A DNA stretch of 38,832 nucleotides from an uncultured Clostridiaceae bacterium (GCA_946185495.1 CAMHJT010000005.1:1-38832); one strand, 5' to 3'. Counted from the first letter of the stretch, positions 28,007 through 37,653 are shown. The notes: generated by a model not told the origin, from the letters alone. Numbers and translations: made by a program.

Positions 28007-28034
28007 CTTTCTGCCTGATTTTAGGCAGAAAAGT
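28007..28034 (+). terminator. Stem-loop after the coat-like operon
   Basis: tttctgcct-gattt-taggcagaaaa; 9-bp stem, weak T-tract. Confidence 0.5.
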
Positions 28035-28288
28035 TTGGCACTGGCAGGCAAATGGCAGATGGAATCCCGTTTCACAACGAATTTCATCTGCCTGTCAGAT
28101 CACTTACGTGGTTCACGCCAATAAGTTTGATATACGAAAGAATAAAACAATCACATTCATGCCAAATCGTATATAATCGTATAAATCCGTTCCTGTCCAT
28201 TCGACATTTCATGCGCACGATTTTTTCATACAAATGCATAACTAATCTAGTAAAATTCTGACAACTGTGCTATAATTATCATTATAAA

Positions 28289-28389
28289 TCTGCTGAGCAG
28301 ACCTGTTGCGCGGACATGACTCTGCTTTGCACCGCGATATGCGGGAGACTTACCAGCCAGCCGCCTCCGTTCCGGCTTCACGGAGTCTC
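28289..28389 (+). promoter_or_regulatory. Structured 5' leader with competing hairpins
   Basis: TCTGC-TGA-GCAGA (28289-28301); CGCGG...CCGCG (28309-28336); GAGACT...AGTCTC (28345-28389) overlapping alternative CTCCGT...ACGGAG (28365-28385). Confidence 0.4.
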
Positions 28390-28418
28390 ACACAAATAAT
28401 GAGAAAGGGGTATATGCA

Positions 28419-30347
28419 ATGACTTACAATGAGTTCTTACAACTGAAGGTCAACGACATCGTCCACCGCCGCATCGATGAGAATGAGATCGTGTACGCTT
28501 TCAAGATCACCGTTGTGGACGCGCATGGAACACGGGGACAGTTTTATGATCCGGTAATGAAGGACTGGTCTGTGGCACCGCCCGATTACTTCGGCTCCAG
28601 AGACTACATAACCCTTCACGCGCCAGATGTCATCAAAAAACTGGACATCCCGAATAAGATGACCGACGCCTTTATCGAAGAGAAATGGAGGGAACTTGCA
28701 GAAGCAGATATCTGTGATCTGCAAAAGAACAATTCACCTCTCACAGCAACGTGGTTTTTATTTCCGGAGGGAACCTTCAGTTTCCTTGTAACAGACTGGT
28801 TCAATGAACATCATTCCAAAGGCCTGCAGTATTTACGAGACCTGATTTCAAAACCAGAGGAGAAGGAGGAAGCTTTAATCGGCGATGTGGAGGATCGCGC
28901 GAATCCTCTTGCTCTTGACGTAGAGGATGAGGATGAGGGATTCAGCATTGACACAGGGGAGGACATGGAGGAAATACCGATCATTCCCAATATACCAAAC
29001 CCGGCTGTCCCGAAAGAGTCATCACCTGTACCGGCAAAAAAAGAGAATGCTTCAGAATCTGTACCTGCTGAAGAACCGAAGATTGAAAAAAACGGAGAAT
29101 CTTTCGAAGCGGAATCATCGGAAGAGGCACAGCCGCAGGACACAAAAACCAATGCTTTCGGGAATACACAGCGCAAGGAACAGCCTCTTCAGGATCCAGT
29201 GCATTTCTCTTCCGAGATAAAAGACAGCGTAGTATCCGATTCTATCTGGAAAGAGCATCCACATACAACTACCGAGTCCATCTGGATTTCCAAAGAAGCG
29301 TCGTCAAAATCATCTAAAGCCCAGGATGACGAGGAACTACCAAGCTTTAAGGCAGATACCGCAAAAGCTGCTTCCGATCTCGATGCCTCAGACACAGCAG
29401 ATGATCAGGAAACTGCTTCGACCAGCTCTAAGGAGATTGCAGAAACCGCTTCTGATGAGGCTGATGCTTCGGACAGCTCTGAAATGATCCCTGAAGCTGC
29501 TTCTGATACTGCTGATGTTTCGGACAGCTCTGAGGTAATTCCTGAAGCTGCTGATACTTTAGACAGCTCTGAAATGATCCCTGAAACTGCTTCTGATACT
29601 GCTGATGTTTCGGACAGCTCCGATGTGATCCCTGAAGACGTATCCGACACAGAAGAAGCAACCGGTTCGGAAGACGAGTCCAAAGATACCCTTCCTTCCC
29701 AGGAAGAGGAGTTAGCTGATTTCAACTCTGAATCCATGTCTCAGGCAGAACCCACAGTCGTACTGCCATCGGTCAAATGCGAACCTGTGCCGACCACAAC
29801 TGCAGAGGACAATCCTCCGATGGAGGAAGCTTCTGCCAAGGATACCCCGGTTCTTTCTCAAACTGCTGAGGCTGCCGATGAAGACACAGCAGTTGACGCC
29901 GTACCGGAGGAACCCGTTCAAACAAAGAATCAAATTCAGGAGGATATGAACATGAATAATCAAGCCGTTGACTTCGATGCCATGAAACAGGCTGCCGCTG
30001 CTATCCGCGACGAATATTTAAGAATTGCCGACCAGATCGCAAACTTAAGCGCTGACCAGTTTGAAGCAATCCAGAAACACCTGTCAAGCCAGGGTATCAG
30101 CAATATCAATGACGGATTGGCCAATTTCGTAAAATCACATCAGAATCTTCTGTCCAGTATCTATGAGGAGGGCTTTGAGATTGCGGATGATAACGGCAAT
30201 CCTGTCACCCTCACTCCCGCAATGCTGGCCCAGATCCGTGAAAAAATGGATATTCAGGCCGGCAAGGACATTGCGCTGAGCACCGACGCGCAGGAGCTTT
30301 CCGATGAGGGCTATCTGGAGCTTTATAGAAGCTCTGTTCTGCAGTAA
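28419..30347 (+). CDS. Acidic repeat protein with conserved-looking N-terminal domain, function unknown
   Basis: 642-aa ORF with RBS-like gagaaagggg; globular N-terminus (MTYNEFLQLKVNDIVHRRIDENEIVYAFKITVVDAHGTRG...), long Asp/Glu/Ser-rich linker, globular C-terminus. Confidence 0.82.
   Translation: MTYNEFLQLKVNDIVHRRIDENEIVYAFKITVVDAHGTRGQFYDPVMKDWSVAPPDYFGSRDYITLHAPDVIKKLDIPNKMTDAFIEEKWRELAEADICDLQKNNSPLTATWFLFPEGTFSFLVTDWFNEHHSKGLQYLRDLISKPEEKEEALIGDVEDRANPLALDVEDEDEGFSIDTGEDMEEIPIIPNIPNPAVPKESSPVPAKKENASESVPAEEPKIEKNGESFEAESSEEAQPQDTKTNAFGNTQRKEQPLQDPVHFSSEIKDSVVSDSIWKEHPHTTTESIWISKEASSKSSKAQDDEELPSFKADTAKAASDLDASDTADDQETASTSSKEIAETASDEADASDSSEMIPEAASDTADVSDSSEVIPEAADTLDSSEMIPETASDTADVSDSSDVIPEDVSDTEEATGSEDESKDTLPSQEEELADFNSESMSQAEPTVVLPSVKCEPVPTTTAEDNPPMEEASAKDTPVLSQTAEAADEDTAVDAVPEEPVQTKNQIQEDMNMNNQAVDFDAMKQAAAAIRDEYLRIADQIANLSADQFEAIQKHLSSQGISNINDGLANFVKSHQNLLSSIYEEGFEIADDNGNPVTLTPAMLAQIREKMDIQAGKDIALSTDAQELSDEGYLELYRSSVLQ
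29455..29650 (+). repeat. In-frame acidic repeats (SDTADVSDSSEVIPEAA-type)
   Basis: Four degenerate copies: DASDSSEMIPEAASD / TADVSDSSEVIPEAAD / TLDSSEMIPETASD / TADVSDSSDVIPEDVSD. Confidence 0.8.
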
Positions 30348-30487
30348 CAGAAACAATCGTCACGAGGGCATTTTCAACCCTGCACGCTGCGCGGCGTCAT
30401 ATATACTAATGATCCGGCACAGGCGAAGGCATCAAATTTTAGCAGGTTCATAAAGTAAAACAAAATTGAACTTCGCTGCAGCATTTA

Positions 30488-30520
30488 AAAAGGGAGCCGC
30501 TTCCGTAGCTCCCTTTTTAC
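30488..30520. terminator. Bidirectional intrinsic terminator between convergent genes
   Basis: aaaaagggagc-cgcttccgta-gctccctttttacc between the plus-strand acidic protein and minus-strand queA. Confidence 0.8.
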
Positions 30521-30566
30521 CATTCCATATCAAATTCATACTGTACGTAATAATTGTTTGAAGTTA

Positions 30567-31592
30567 TCAGATCAGCAGCATCGCATCTCCAAAAGAAAAA
30601 AATCTGTATTTTTCTTCCACCGCAATCTCATATGCCTGAAGAATCTTCTCCCTGCTGCTGAATGCGGACACCAGCATCAGCAGGGTGGACTCCGGCAGAT
30701 GGAAATTGGTAATCAGGCCATCCACTGCCTTAAACCGGTATCCGGGATAAATGAAAATATCCGTCCACCCGCTTCCGGCCCTGACCGTGCCATTCTCGTC
30801 CGCAACCGACTCCAGTGTTCTGGTGCTTGTGGTTCCAACAGAAATGATCCGTCTTCCCTCTGCCCTGGCTGCATTGATCCTGGCGGCTTCCGCTTCCTCT
30901 ACCATATAAAATTCCGAATGCATATGATGCTCCAGAATATTTTCCGTCTTCACAGGACGGAAGGTGCCAAGCCCTACATGCAGGGTAACCTTCGCGATCA
31001 CAACTCCCATATCCCGCAATTTTTCCAGAAGCTCCTCCGTAAAATGCAGCCCTGCTGTCGGGGCGGCCGCTGAACCCTCATGCGCCGCATATACCGTCTG
31101 ATAGCGGTTTCTGTCCTTCAGCTGGTGTGTGATATAGGGAGGGAGCGGCATCTGTCCCAGCCGGTCCAGCAGTTCTTCCCAGATCCCGTCATAAGTAAAA
31201 CGGATCAGACGGTTACCCTCCTCCACAATATCTGTCACCTCTCCTACCAGTAAACCGTCTCCAAATATGATCCTGGCACCAGGACGCGCCTTCTTCCCCG
31301 GCCTGACGAGAGTTTCCCAGAGCTTTTCCTCTCTTCGTTTCAGCAGAAGCACCTCAATGGAGGCTCCTGTATCCTCCTTCACGCCCATCAGACGGGCAGG
31401 TATCACCTTTGTATCATTGATCACCAGGCAGTCTCCCGCCCGCAGATAGTCCGGCAGGTCATAAAAATGCCTGTGGGTAATGCTTCCATCGCTGCGCCCT
31501 ACCACCATCAGCCGGGAATCACTCCTCTTTTCCAGCGGATCCTGTGCGATCAACTCCTGTGGCAGGTCATAATAAAAATCCTTAAGTTTCAT
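30567..31592 (-). CDS. queA: S-adenosylmethionine:tRNA ribosyltransferase-isomerase
   Basis: [87 protein letters not shown]. Confidence 0.95.
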   Translation of the reverse strand: MKLKDFYYDLPQELIAQDPLEKRSDSRLMVVGRSDGSITHRHFYDLPDYLRAGDCLVINDTKVIPARLMGVKEDTGASIEVLLLKRREEKLWETLVRPGKKARPGARIIFGDGLLVGEVTDIVEEGNRLIRFTYDGIWEELLDRLGQMPLPPYITHQLKDRNRYQTVYAAHEGSAAAPTAGLHFTEELLEKLRDMGVVIAKVTLHVGLGTFRPVKTENILEHHMHSEFYMVEEAEAARINAARAEGRRIISVGTTSTRTLESVADENGTVRAGSGWTDIFIYPGYRFKAVDGLITNFHLPESTLLMLVSAFSSREKILQAYEIAVEEKYRFFSFGDAMLLI

Positions 31593-31616
31593 CATCACAA
31601 TTCCTTTTTCGTATCG

Positions 31617-33863
31617 TTACTTCGTCTTAAACTTCACACTGGTTTTCCGGTTATAGACATCCTGAACGACCAGCTTGTTCCATTTTCCTTTCTTTTTCAG
31701 GTATGCTTTATATTTTGAAAGCTTAAACTTCATCTGTTTCGCCCCGGCCTTCAGCTTCAGCTTTTTCCCGTTCAGCTTCACAGTTTTGATTCCGTCCTCA
31801 TGCCTGATCTTCACTAGAAACGATTTCTTATACGTCTTTTTATTCTTCAGGCTCAGTGTCGTAACTGCAATTTTTTTCTCACCATCTTCTGTCTTCGCAG
31901 CTTCCTGCGTCTGGCTCGCCGTGGTTTTCTCTGGTGAGGAAGACGCCGTTTCCTTTTCTGTTGTTGCAGGTTTTGACGCCGTTTTTTCTGTTGTCGCAGG
32001 CTTTGATACGTCTGCCGTTTTCTCCGTTGTCGCAGGTTTTGACACATCTGCCGTTTTCTCCGTCGTCCCCTTTTCCGCTCCCGTGCCGGCTGCCTCTGTT
32101 GTCCCTTTCTCCGAACCGGTGCCGCCTGCCTCCGTCGTTCCTTTTTCCGAACCGATACCACCTGCCTCTGTCGTTCCTTTTTCCGAACCTGCGCCGCCTG
32201 CCTCCGTCGTTTCTTTCTCTGAACCGGTGCCGCCTGCCTCCGTCGTTCCTTTTTCCGAACCTGCGCCGCCTGCCTCTGTCGTTCCTTTTTCCGAACCGGT
32301 GCCGCCTGCCTCCGTCGTTTCTTTCTCTGAACCAGTGCCGCCTGCCTCTGTCGTTCCTTTTTCTGAATCTGTTCCGCCATCCTCTGTTACAGGTGTCTCA
32401 GGATCAGCATTTTCATTCTCCTTCGTCAGCGCGTAGCTGCTTCCTTTTTGCAGCAGCAGGCCGCAGTCTGCGCAGTACAAATCTCCTGTATACCCATCCT
32501 GATCCACCGTAGCCGCAGACACATTCCGAAGCTCCGCGCTGCCATGCAGGCACTCCAGTCCGTTCTCAAGCAGAGTGTCAAGCTCCACAGATACGCGTTC
32601 CCTATGCTCCTCATTGGGAACCTTAGCCAGTTCATACTGAAGCTGGCGATTCCGGATCCGCATGCCATAGACCATGCCCAGGCTGACATCCGCATCCGCA
32701 ATCTTCTCCTGCCCGCTTCCGTCAAATCTACAGCACCAGATTCCATCCGGCTGTGAATAAAACAGCCTTCCAAAACAGGAATCGATCTTGCTGAAGGAAC
32801 CGGAATAATAGCGGTTGGTGCTCCCGAATACCCTCCAGACGCCTCCCGGCTCAGCAACCACTTCCCCTGTCTCAGTAATCGCGTGCGTTCCAATCTCATG
32901 GCGGTAGAGCTTCCCCTCATCATCTATCATATACCAGGATCCATCCCTGTTGATCATCTGCGTCTTGATTCCATTCCAGAACGCGTTATCATACGTCGTA
33001 TCTGTACATGCCTCATATTTGTCCCTGTTCCAGTCATGATTATCCCCGTCAAAGGCTGCCTCGCTCTTGAGCAGGTAATCATGCGTCACATTCCCGTAAT
33101 AATCCCAGATTGTGTCATCGTAGGTCACATCCACCATATACCAGCTTCCATCCAGGCATACCTGATTCCAGGCGTGGCTGTCATTCGAAATGATCCGGCA
33201 TGGTATTCCAAGCTTCTGCATAAAATACAGAAATGTATTGGCATATCCGTCACAGACCGCAAGCTTATCAAGCATAGCGCCCTTGATGTTGTGCGCATCC
33301 TCCTTCAGTGTGCCCTCGACCGCCTCCCTGTACGCATACGCCACATCCATACACAGATAATCATGAATCCAGACTATCTTTTCCAGGTCGCTCATATTTT
33401 TGTCCACCATTGCGAGCACCCTGTCAAGCTCCGCCTGTACCGCCGCACGGTCATACTCCTGATACGAGATCTTAAGCTCCATCACCATCCCGGTCATGCC
33501 GTTGCTGCTCCACCGCAGGCCGGTGTCAACATAGTAGAGCTCCGGATGCCGGTTTACCACAGACGCATAGACCTCATACGCTTCCTCGCTTGGAATCATG
33601 TAGTCCGACACATCAATATTCGGATTCATCGCTGTAAGCTGTTCTACCAGATAATCCTCCAGGCTCTGTGCCGGCGATTCGTATAACAGCTTCAAGAACG
33701 GTCTCTGTTCCAAAAGGAAAGTCTCCTCCTTAAGCTCAGAATAACCGCCCTCCTTCACAAAACAGGACGGATCATTTTTAGCTTGCAGCCCCGCCGCATC
33801 CGTCTGAAAGCCCGGTATCATTGCCGCGCCAAGCAGTACCGCCAACAGCCAAATCTTTTTCAT
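31617..33863 (-). CDS. Secreted transglutaminase-like protein with tandem repeat linker and basic C-terminal domain
   Basis: Signal peptide MKKIWLLAVLLGAAMIPGFQTDA; triad motifs AVCDGYANTFLYFMQKLGIPCRII, SHAWNQVCLDGSWYMVDVTYDDT; repeat-rich linker; Lys-rich C-terminus. Start trimmed from track 33899. Confidence 0.87.
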   Translation of the reverse strand: MKKIWLLAVLLGAAMIPGFQTDAAGLQAKNDPSCFVKEGGYSELKEETFLLEQRPFLKLLYESPAQSLEDYLVEQLTAMNPNIDVSDYMIPSEEAYEVYASVVNRHPELYYVDTGLRWSSNGMTGMVMELKISYQEYDRAAVQAELDRVLAMVDKNMSDLEKIVWIHDYLCMDVAYAYREAVEGTLKEDAHNIKGAMLDKLAVCDGYANTFLYFMQKLGIPCRIISNDSHAWNQVCLDGSWYMVDVTYDDTIWDYYGNVTHDYLLKSEAAFDGDNHDWNRDKYEACTDTTYDNAFWNGIKTQMINRDGSWYMIDDEGKLYRHEIGTHAITETGEVVAEPGGVWRVFGSTNRYYSGSFSKIDSCFGRLFYSQPDGIWCCRFDGSGQEKIADADVSLGMVYGMRIRNRQLQYELAKVPNEEHRERVSVELDTLLENGLECLHGSAELRNVSAATVDQDGYTGDLYCADCGLLLQKGSSYALTKENENADPETPVTEDGGTDSEKGTTEAGGTGSEKETTEAGGTGSEKGTTEAGGAGSEKGTTEAGGTGSEKETTEAGGAGSEKGTTEAGGIGSEKGTTEAGGTGSEKGTTEAAGTGAEKGTTEKTADVSKPATTEKTADVSKPATTEKTASKPATTEKETASSSPEKTTASQTQEAAKTEDGEKKIAVTTLSLKNKKTYKKSFLVKIRHEDGIKTVKLNGKKLKLKAGAKQMKFKLSKYKAYLKKKGKWNKLVVQDVYNRKTSVKFKTK
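32064..32389. repeat. 36-bp minisatellite (about 9 copies) encoding GGTGSEKGTTEA
   Basis: gttcctttttccgaaccggtgccgcctgcctccgtc-type units; preceded by about 3 KTADVSKPATTE units (31955-32064). Confidence 0.9.
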
Positions 33864-33992
33864 AAAACCCACTCCTTTACCGCGGAAAAACACAATCATG
33901 CCCGATCACATTTCTAATTGTCGTCTATACCATATATCCATACGATTATGCATATATATTGACATTATACACCAGAACAATCCAAAAAAACA

Positions 33993-34026
33993 GACAAAAG
34001 GCCATGCAAAATGCACAGCCTTTTCG
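33993..34026 (-). terminator. Intrinsic terminator downstream of pheT
   Basis: Minus strand gaaaaggctgtgcattttgcatggccttttgtctgttttttt: stem AAAGGC-TGTGCA/TGCATG-GCCTTT plus T-tract. Confidence 0.7.
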
Positions 34027-34093
34027 TATATTGTTACCATTCAGCTCTTATGCGTTAAAAAGAACGGATCGTGAATTTGCATTCAGGCGCTGA

Positions 34094-36517
34094 TCACGCC
34101 CTCAGCTCAACGCCTAGATTTTTCAGCGCTTCCAGCACCTTGTCTACCGCCTTGTCCACCTCCGCGGATTCCAGATTACGGTCCTTCGCGCGGAAGCTCA
34201 GGGCAAAGGCTACGGATTTCTTTCCCTCGCCTACCTGCTCGCCCTCATAGACATCAAACAGTTCACAGCTTTCCAGCATCTTGCCGGCGTTCTTCTTGAT
34301 CACCTGCTCAATCTGACCGACAAACATCTCCTTGCCCATCACCATGGACAGATCCCTGGTGCTGGCCGGGAATTTCGCGATTCCCTCATACTTGCGGTCA
34401 AAGCCTGCGAGCATCGTAAGCGTCTCCATATTGATCACCGCCACATAAGCGTCTGTCTTCAGGTCATAGTTATCCCCTGTCTCAGGATGCACCTGCCCAA
34501 GCAGCGCAAGCTCCAGTTTTCCCTTCATCATGCGGGCCTGGCGTCCGGGATGCAGATACGGGATATCCTTTGACGGTTCGCAGGTCACGCCCCGGATGCC
34601 CAGCTTCTCCAGAAGTTCCTCCACAACCCCCTTCATGTCGAAGAAATCCCCCTCTCCGTACATGCCGAGCGTCAGACGCATTTTTTCCTCCGGAAGCTCT
34701 GTAAGCGGAAGCGACTTTGGAAGATAAATGTTGCCAAGCTCATACAGCCTCGCGATCTTGTTCCTGCGGTTATAATTTGTCGCCAGCGAGGTCAGGATGC
34801 CGTTTAAAGATACCGTCCTCATGATAGAGAAATCCTCTCCCAGAGGATTGGAGATCACGATGGCATTGCGTTCCTTCGCATCCTCTGGAAGCAGCAGCTT
34901 GTCAAAGACCTTCGGACTCTCAAAGGAGTAGCTCATGCCTCCGGAAAAACCGTTTCTCTCACAGATCTCGCGCGCCACGTCATTGACCCGCTGGTGGAAT
35001 GGTTTCTTTCCCACCGTTGCCTCGCCCTTCGGCAGGGAAACAGGGATATTGTCATACCCGTAGAAGCGGGCAACCTCCTCCGCGAGATCCGCCATGCAGC
35101 CAAGATCCTGGCGGAAGGACGGAATCGTCAGCGTCTGATCATCCTCATGGTAGGTAAGCCCAAGCTTTGCAAAATAGGACAGCATATCCTCTGCCGGGAT
35201 ATCCGTTCCAAGCAGTGCGTTATACCGATCCGGCTCAAATGGCAATACCTTTTCCTCCGCAGGATTCGGATAGACATCCACAATACCGGACACAACCTCT
35301 CCGCAGCCCATCTCCTCCACAAGCTGGCAGGCCCGGTTGATGGCCTCATAGGCGCTCGCGGGATCCAGCCCCTTCGTAAATTTGAAGGAGGCGTCCGTCT
35401 GCAAGCCGATCCGCTTGGAAGAAAGCCGGATATTCGTTCCGTCAAAGCAGGCAGCCTCGAACAACACAGTCTTTACATCCTCCGTGATCATGGAATTTTC
35501 TCCGCCCATGATTCCGGCTATGCCGACCTCCTTTTCCCCGTCACAGATCATCAGCACATCCGCGTCAAGCTTTCGTTCCTGGCCGTCCAATGTGGTAAAG
35601 GTATCTCCATCCGCAGCGCGTTTCACAACGATCTGATTTCCCGCGATCGTTTTGAGGTCATAGGCATGCATCGGCTGTCCATATTCCTCCATCACATAGT
35701 TGGTGATATCCACCAGATTATTAATGGAACGGATTCCCATCGCCTTCAGGCGATCCTGCATCCACTTCGGGGAAGGTCCAATGGTAATATTTTTCACCAC
35801 CCTAGCGCAGTAACGGGTGCAAAGCTCCGTATCCTCGACCTTCACACGTATATAGTCATTGACGTCCCCGCCGCTCTCCTTTACCGACACCACCGGAGGA
35901 TAAAACGGCTTGTCAAAAGTAGCCGCGGCCTCCCTGGCCATTCCGATCATGGAAAAGCAGTCCACGCGGTTGGATGTGATCTCGTACTCCACGACAGTAT
36001 CATCCAGTCCCAGCGCCTTCACCGCGTCATCTCCAGGCTTCACGCCTGACTCCTCCTGAAATACATAGACGCCGTCCTCCGGGGCCTCGGGATAAAAATC
36101 CCTGGAGGAGCCCAGCTCCTCGATCCCGCACATCATGCCGTTTGATTCCACGCCGCGCAGCTTGCCCTTCTTAATCTTGATTCCCTCCGGGTATTCGGTG
36201 TCGTCCCCATGGGCGGCGGCTACCTTTCCGCCATCCAGTACCAGCGGAATCAGATCTCCGGTCTTTACGTTTTTCGCGCCGGTCACAATCTGCAAAACCT
36301 CTGTCCCCACATTTACCTGGCATACCACCAGTTTATCCGCGTCCGGATGCCGCTCCATGCTCTCTATTTTTCCAACAACGATCTTTTCCAGATTTTTATC
36401 CTTTTTCTCATATCCTTCCACATGAGATCCTGACAAGGTCATGCGATCCACGAATTCCTGTACATCCACATTCAGATCCGGGACATACGCCTTTAACCAC
36501 GATAATGGTGTCTTCAT
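34094..36517 (-). CDS. pheT: Phenylalanyl-tRNA synthetase beta subunit
   Basis: MKTPLSWLKAYVPDL..., VVGKIESMERHPDADKLVVCQVNVG, LFEAACFDGTNIRLSSKRIGLQTDASFKFTKGLDP, C-terminal ferredoxin-fold anticodon-binding domain. Confidence 0.97.
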   Translation of the reverse strand: MKTPLSWLKAYVPDLNVDVQEFVDRMTLSGSHVEGYEKKDKNLEKIVVGKIESMERHPDADKLVVCQVNVGTEVLQIVTGAKNVKTGDLIPLVLDGGKVAAAHGDDTEYPEGIKIKKGKLRGVESNGMMCGIEELGSSRDFYPEAPEDGVYVFQEESGVKPGDDAVKALGLDDTVVEYEITSNRVDCFSMIGMAREAAATFDKPFYPPVVSVKESGGDVNDYIRVKVEDTELCTRYCARVVKNITIGPSPKWMQDRLKAMGIRSINNLVDITNYVMEEYGQPMHAYDLKTIAGNQIVVKRAADGDTFTTLDGQERKLDADVLMICDGEKEVGIAGIMGGENSMITEDVKTVLFEAACFDGTNIRLSSKRIGLQTDASFKFTKGLDPASAYEAINRACQLVEEMGCGEVVSGIVDVYPNPAEEKVLPFEPDRYNALLGTDIPAEDMLSYFAKLGLTYHEDDQTLTIPSFRQDLGCMADLAEEVARFYGYDNIPVSLPKGEATVGKKPFHQRVNDVAREICERNGFSGGMSYSFESPKVFDKLLLPEDAKERNAIVISNPLGEDFSIMRTVSLNGILTSLATNYNRRNKIARLYELGNIYLPKSLPLTELPEEKMRLTLGMYGEGDFFDMKGVVEELLEKLGIRGVTCEPSKDIPYLHPGRQARMMKGKLELALLGQVHPETGDNYDLKTDAYVAVINMETLTMLAGFDRKYEGIAKFPASTRDLSMVMGKEMFVGQIEQVIKKNAGKMLESCELFDVYEGEQVGEGKKSVAFALSFRAKDRNLESAEVDKAVDKVLEALKNLGVELRA

Positions 36518-36572
36518 TCCTTCTATTTCCTTTCTGTCTATGCTGTGTTTCTATACCAAAATTCCATACCCG

Positions 36573-36615
36573 GGTTTTCGGTGAGAGGTTGGGTTCACAA
36601 TTCTCGCTGAAAACC
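36573..36615 (-). other. Stem-loop in the pheS-pheT intercistronic gap
   Basis: GGTTTTC-AGC-GAGA...TCTC-ACC-GAAAACC, with an outer partial pairing of gctatac and gtatag sequences. Confidence 0.5.
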
Positions 36616-36633
36616 GTCCTGTATAGCATAATC

Positions 36634-37653
36634 TTAAAATTGATTTAAAAAGCGCACATCATTCTCATAGAGCAGGCGCATATCGTCAATCTCATATTTC
36701 AGCAGCGTCACACGCTCCAGTCCGATTCCGAACGCAAATCCCTGATATTCCTTGGGATCGATCCCGCACATTTCCAGCACATGCGGATGCACCATGCCGC
36801 AGCCGAGAATCTCGATCCAGCCGCTGCCCTTGCACATCCTGCAGCCCTTGCCGCCGCACTTGAAGCAGGTGATATCCACCTCCGCCGACGGCTCGGTAAA
36901 CGGAAAATGATGGGGCCGGAACTTCACCTTCGTCTTTTCCCCGAAAAATTCCCGTGCGAACTGTCCCAGCGTTCCCTTCAGATCGGCAAAGGTGATCCCC
37001 CTGTCGATCACCAGGCCCTCCAGCTGATGGAAGGACGGGGAATGTGTCGCGTCCACCTCATCGGAACGGAAAACCCTTCCCGGTGAAATCATGCGGATCG
37101 GCAGCTTTCCCTGCTCCATCACCCTGGCCTGCACCGGAGAGGTCTGCGTCCGCAGCAGGATATCTTTTGTGATATAAAAGGTGTCCTGCTCGTCCTTGGC
37201 CGGATGATTGGCCGGAATATTTAAAAGCTCAAAATTGTACCTGTCGTACTCCACCTCCGGACCGTCCACAACCTCATATCCCATGCCGATAAATACTCTC
37301 TCCAGATCCTCCAATGCCGTCTGGTTGGGATGCCTGTGTCCCCGCAGGCTCCTCCTGCCGGGAAGCGTTACATCAATCGTCTCCCTCTTTAACTTCTCTG
37401 TGCGGAGCATTCTCGCAAGCTTTGTCCGCTCCTCCTCCAGCTTCTCCTCAATCGCAGCTCTCGCCTCATTCACCATCTGCCCCACCTGCGGGCGCTCCTC
37501 CGGCGGCACATCCTTCATGCCCTTCAACACAGCCGTCAGTTCACCTTTTTTGCCAAGCATGGCAACCTTGATCTCGTTCAAGGCATCCAGATCCTTTGCC
37601 GATTCAATTCTGGCAATCGCTTCAGCCTTCATTGCCTCCAGTTTTTCCTTCAT
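36634..37653 (-). CDS. pheS: Phenylalanyl-tRNA synthetase alpha subunit
   Basis: HPNQTALEDLERVFIGMGYEVVDGPEVE, RTQTSPVQARVM, RVFRSDEVDATHSPSFHQLEGLVID, GIGLERVTLLKYEIDDMR. Confidence 0.97.
   Translation of the reverse strand: MKEKLEAMKAEAIARIESAKDLDALNEIKVAMLGKKGELTAVLKGMKDVPPEERPQVGQMVNEARAAIEEKLEEERTKLARMLRTEKLKRETIDVTLPGRRSLRGHRHPNQTALEDLERVFIGMGYEVVDGPEVEYDRYNFELLNIPANHPAKDEQDTFYITKDILLRTQTSPVQARVMEQGKLPIRMISPGRVFRSDEVDATHSPSFHQLEGLVIDRGITFADLKGTLGQFAREFFGEKTKVKFRPHHFPFTEPSAEVDITCFKCGGKGCRMCKGSGWIEILGCGMVHPHVLEMCGIDPKEYQGFAFGIGLERVTLLKYEIDDMRLLYENDVRFLNQF

Noticed and set aside
29405-29737. 110-aa minus-strand ORF in the acidic repeat
   Set aside because: Frame kept open by in-frame repeats; low complexity only.
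31675-32512. Overlapping open frames on both strands (31675-32436 +, 31934-32512 +, 31853-32380 -)
   Set aside because: Frame-open artefacts of the 36-bp repeat (multiple of three); translations are low-complexity Pro/Ser or Arg/Gln runs, and the minus-strand transglutaminase-like frame explains the region.
33960-33975. TATAAT-like -10 upstream of the transglutaminase-like gene
   Set aside because: -10 is good but no credible -35 at proper spacing, so not listed as a promoter feature.
34994-36049. 351-aa plus-strand ORF inside pheT
   Set aside because: Antisense to a strongly conserved housekeeping gene; no recognisable motif.
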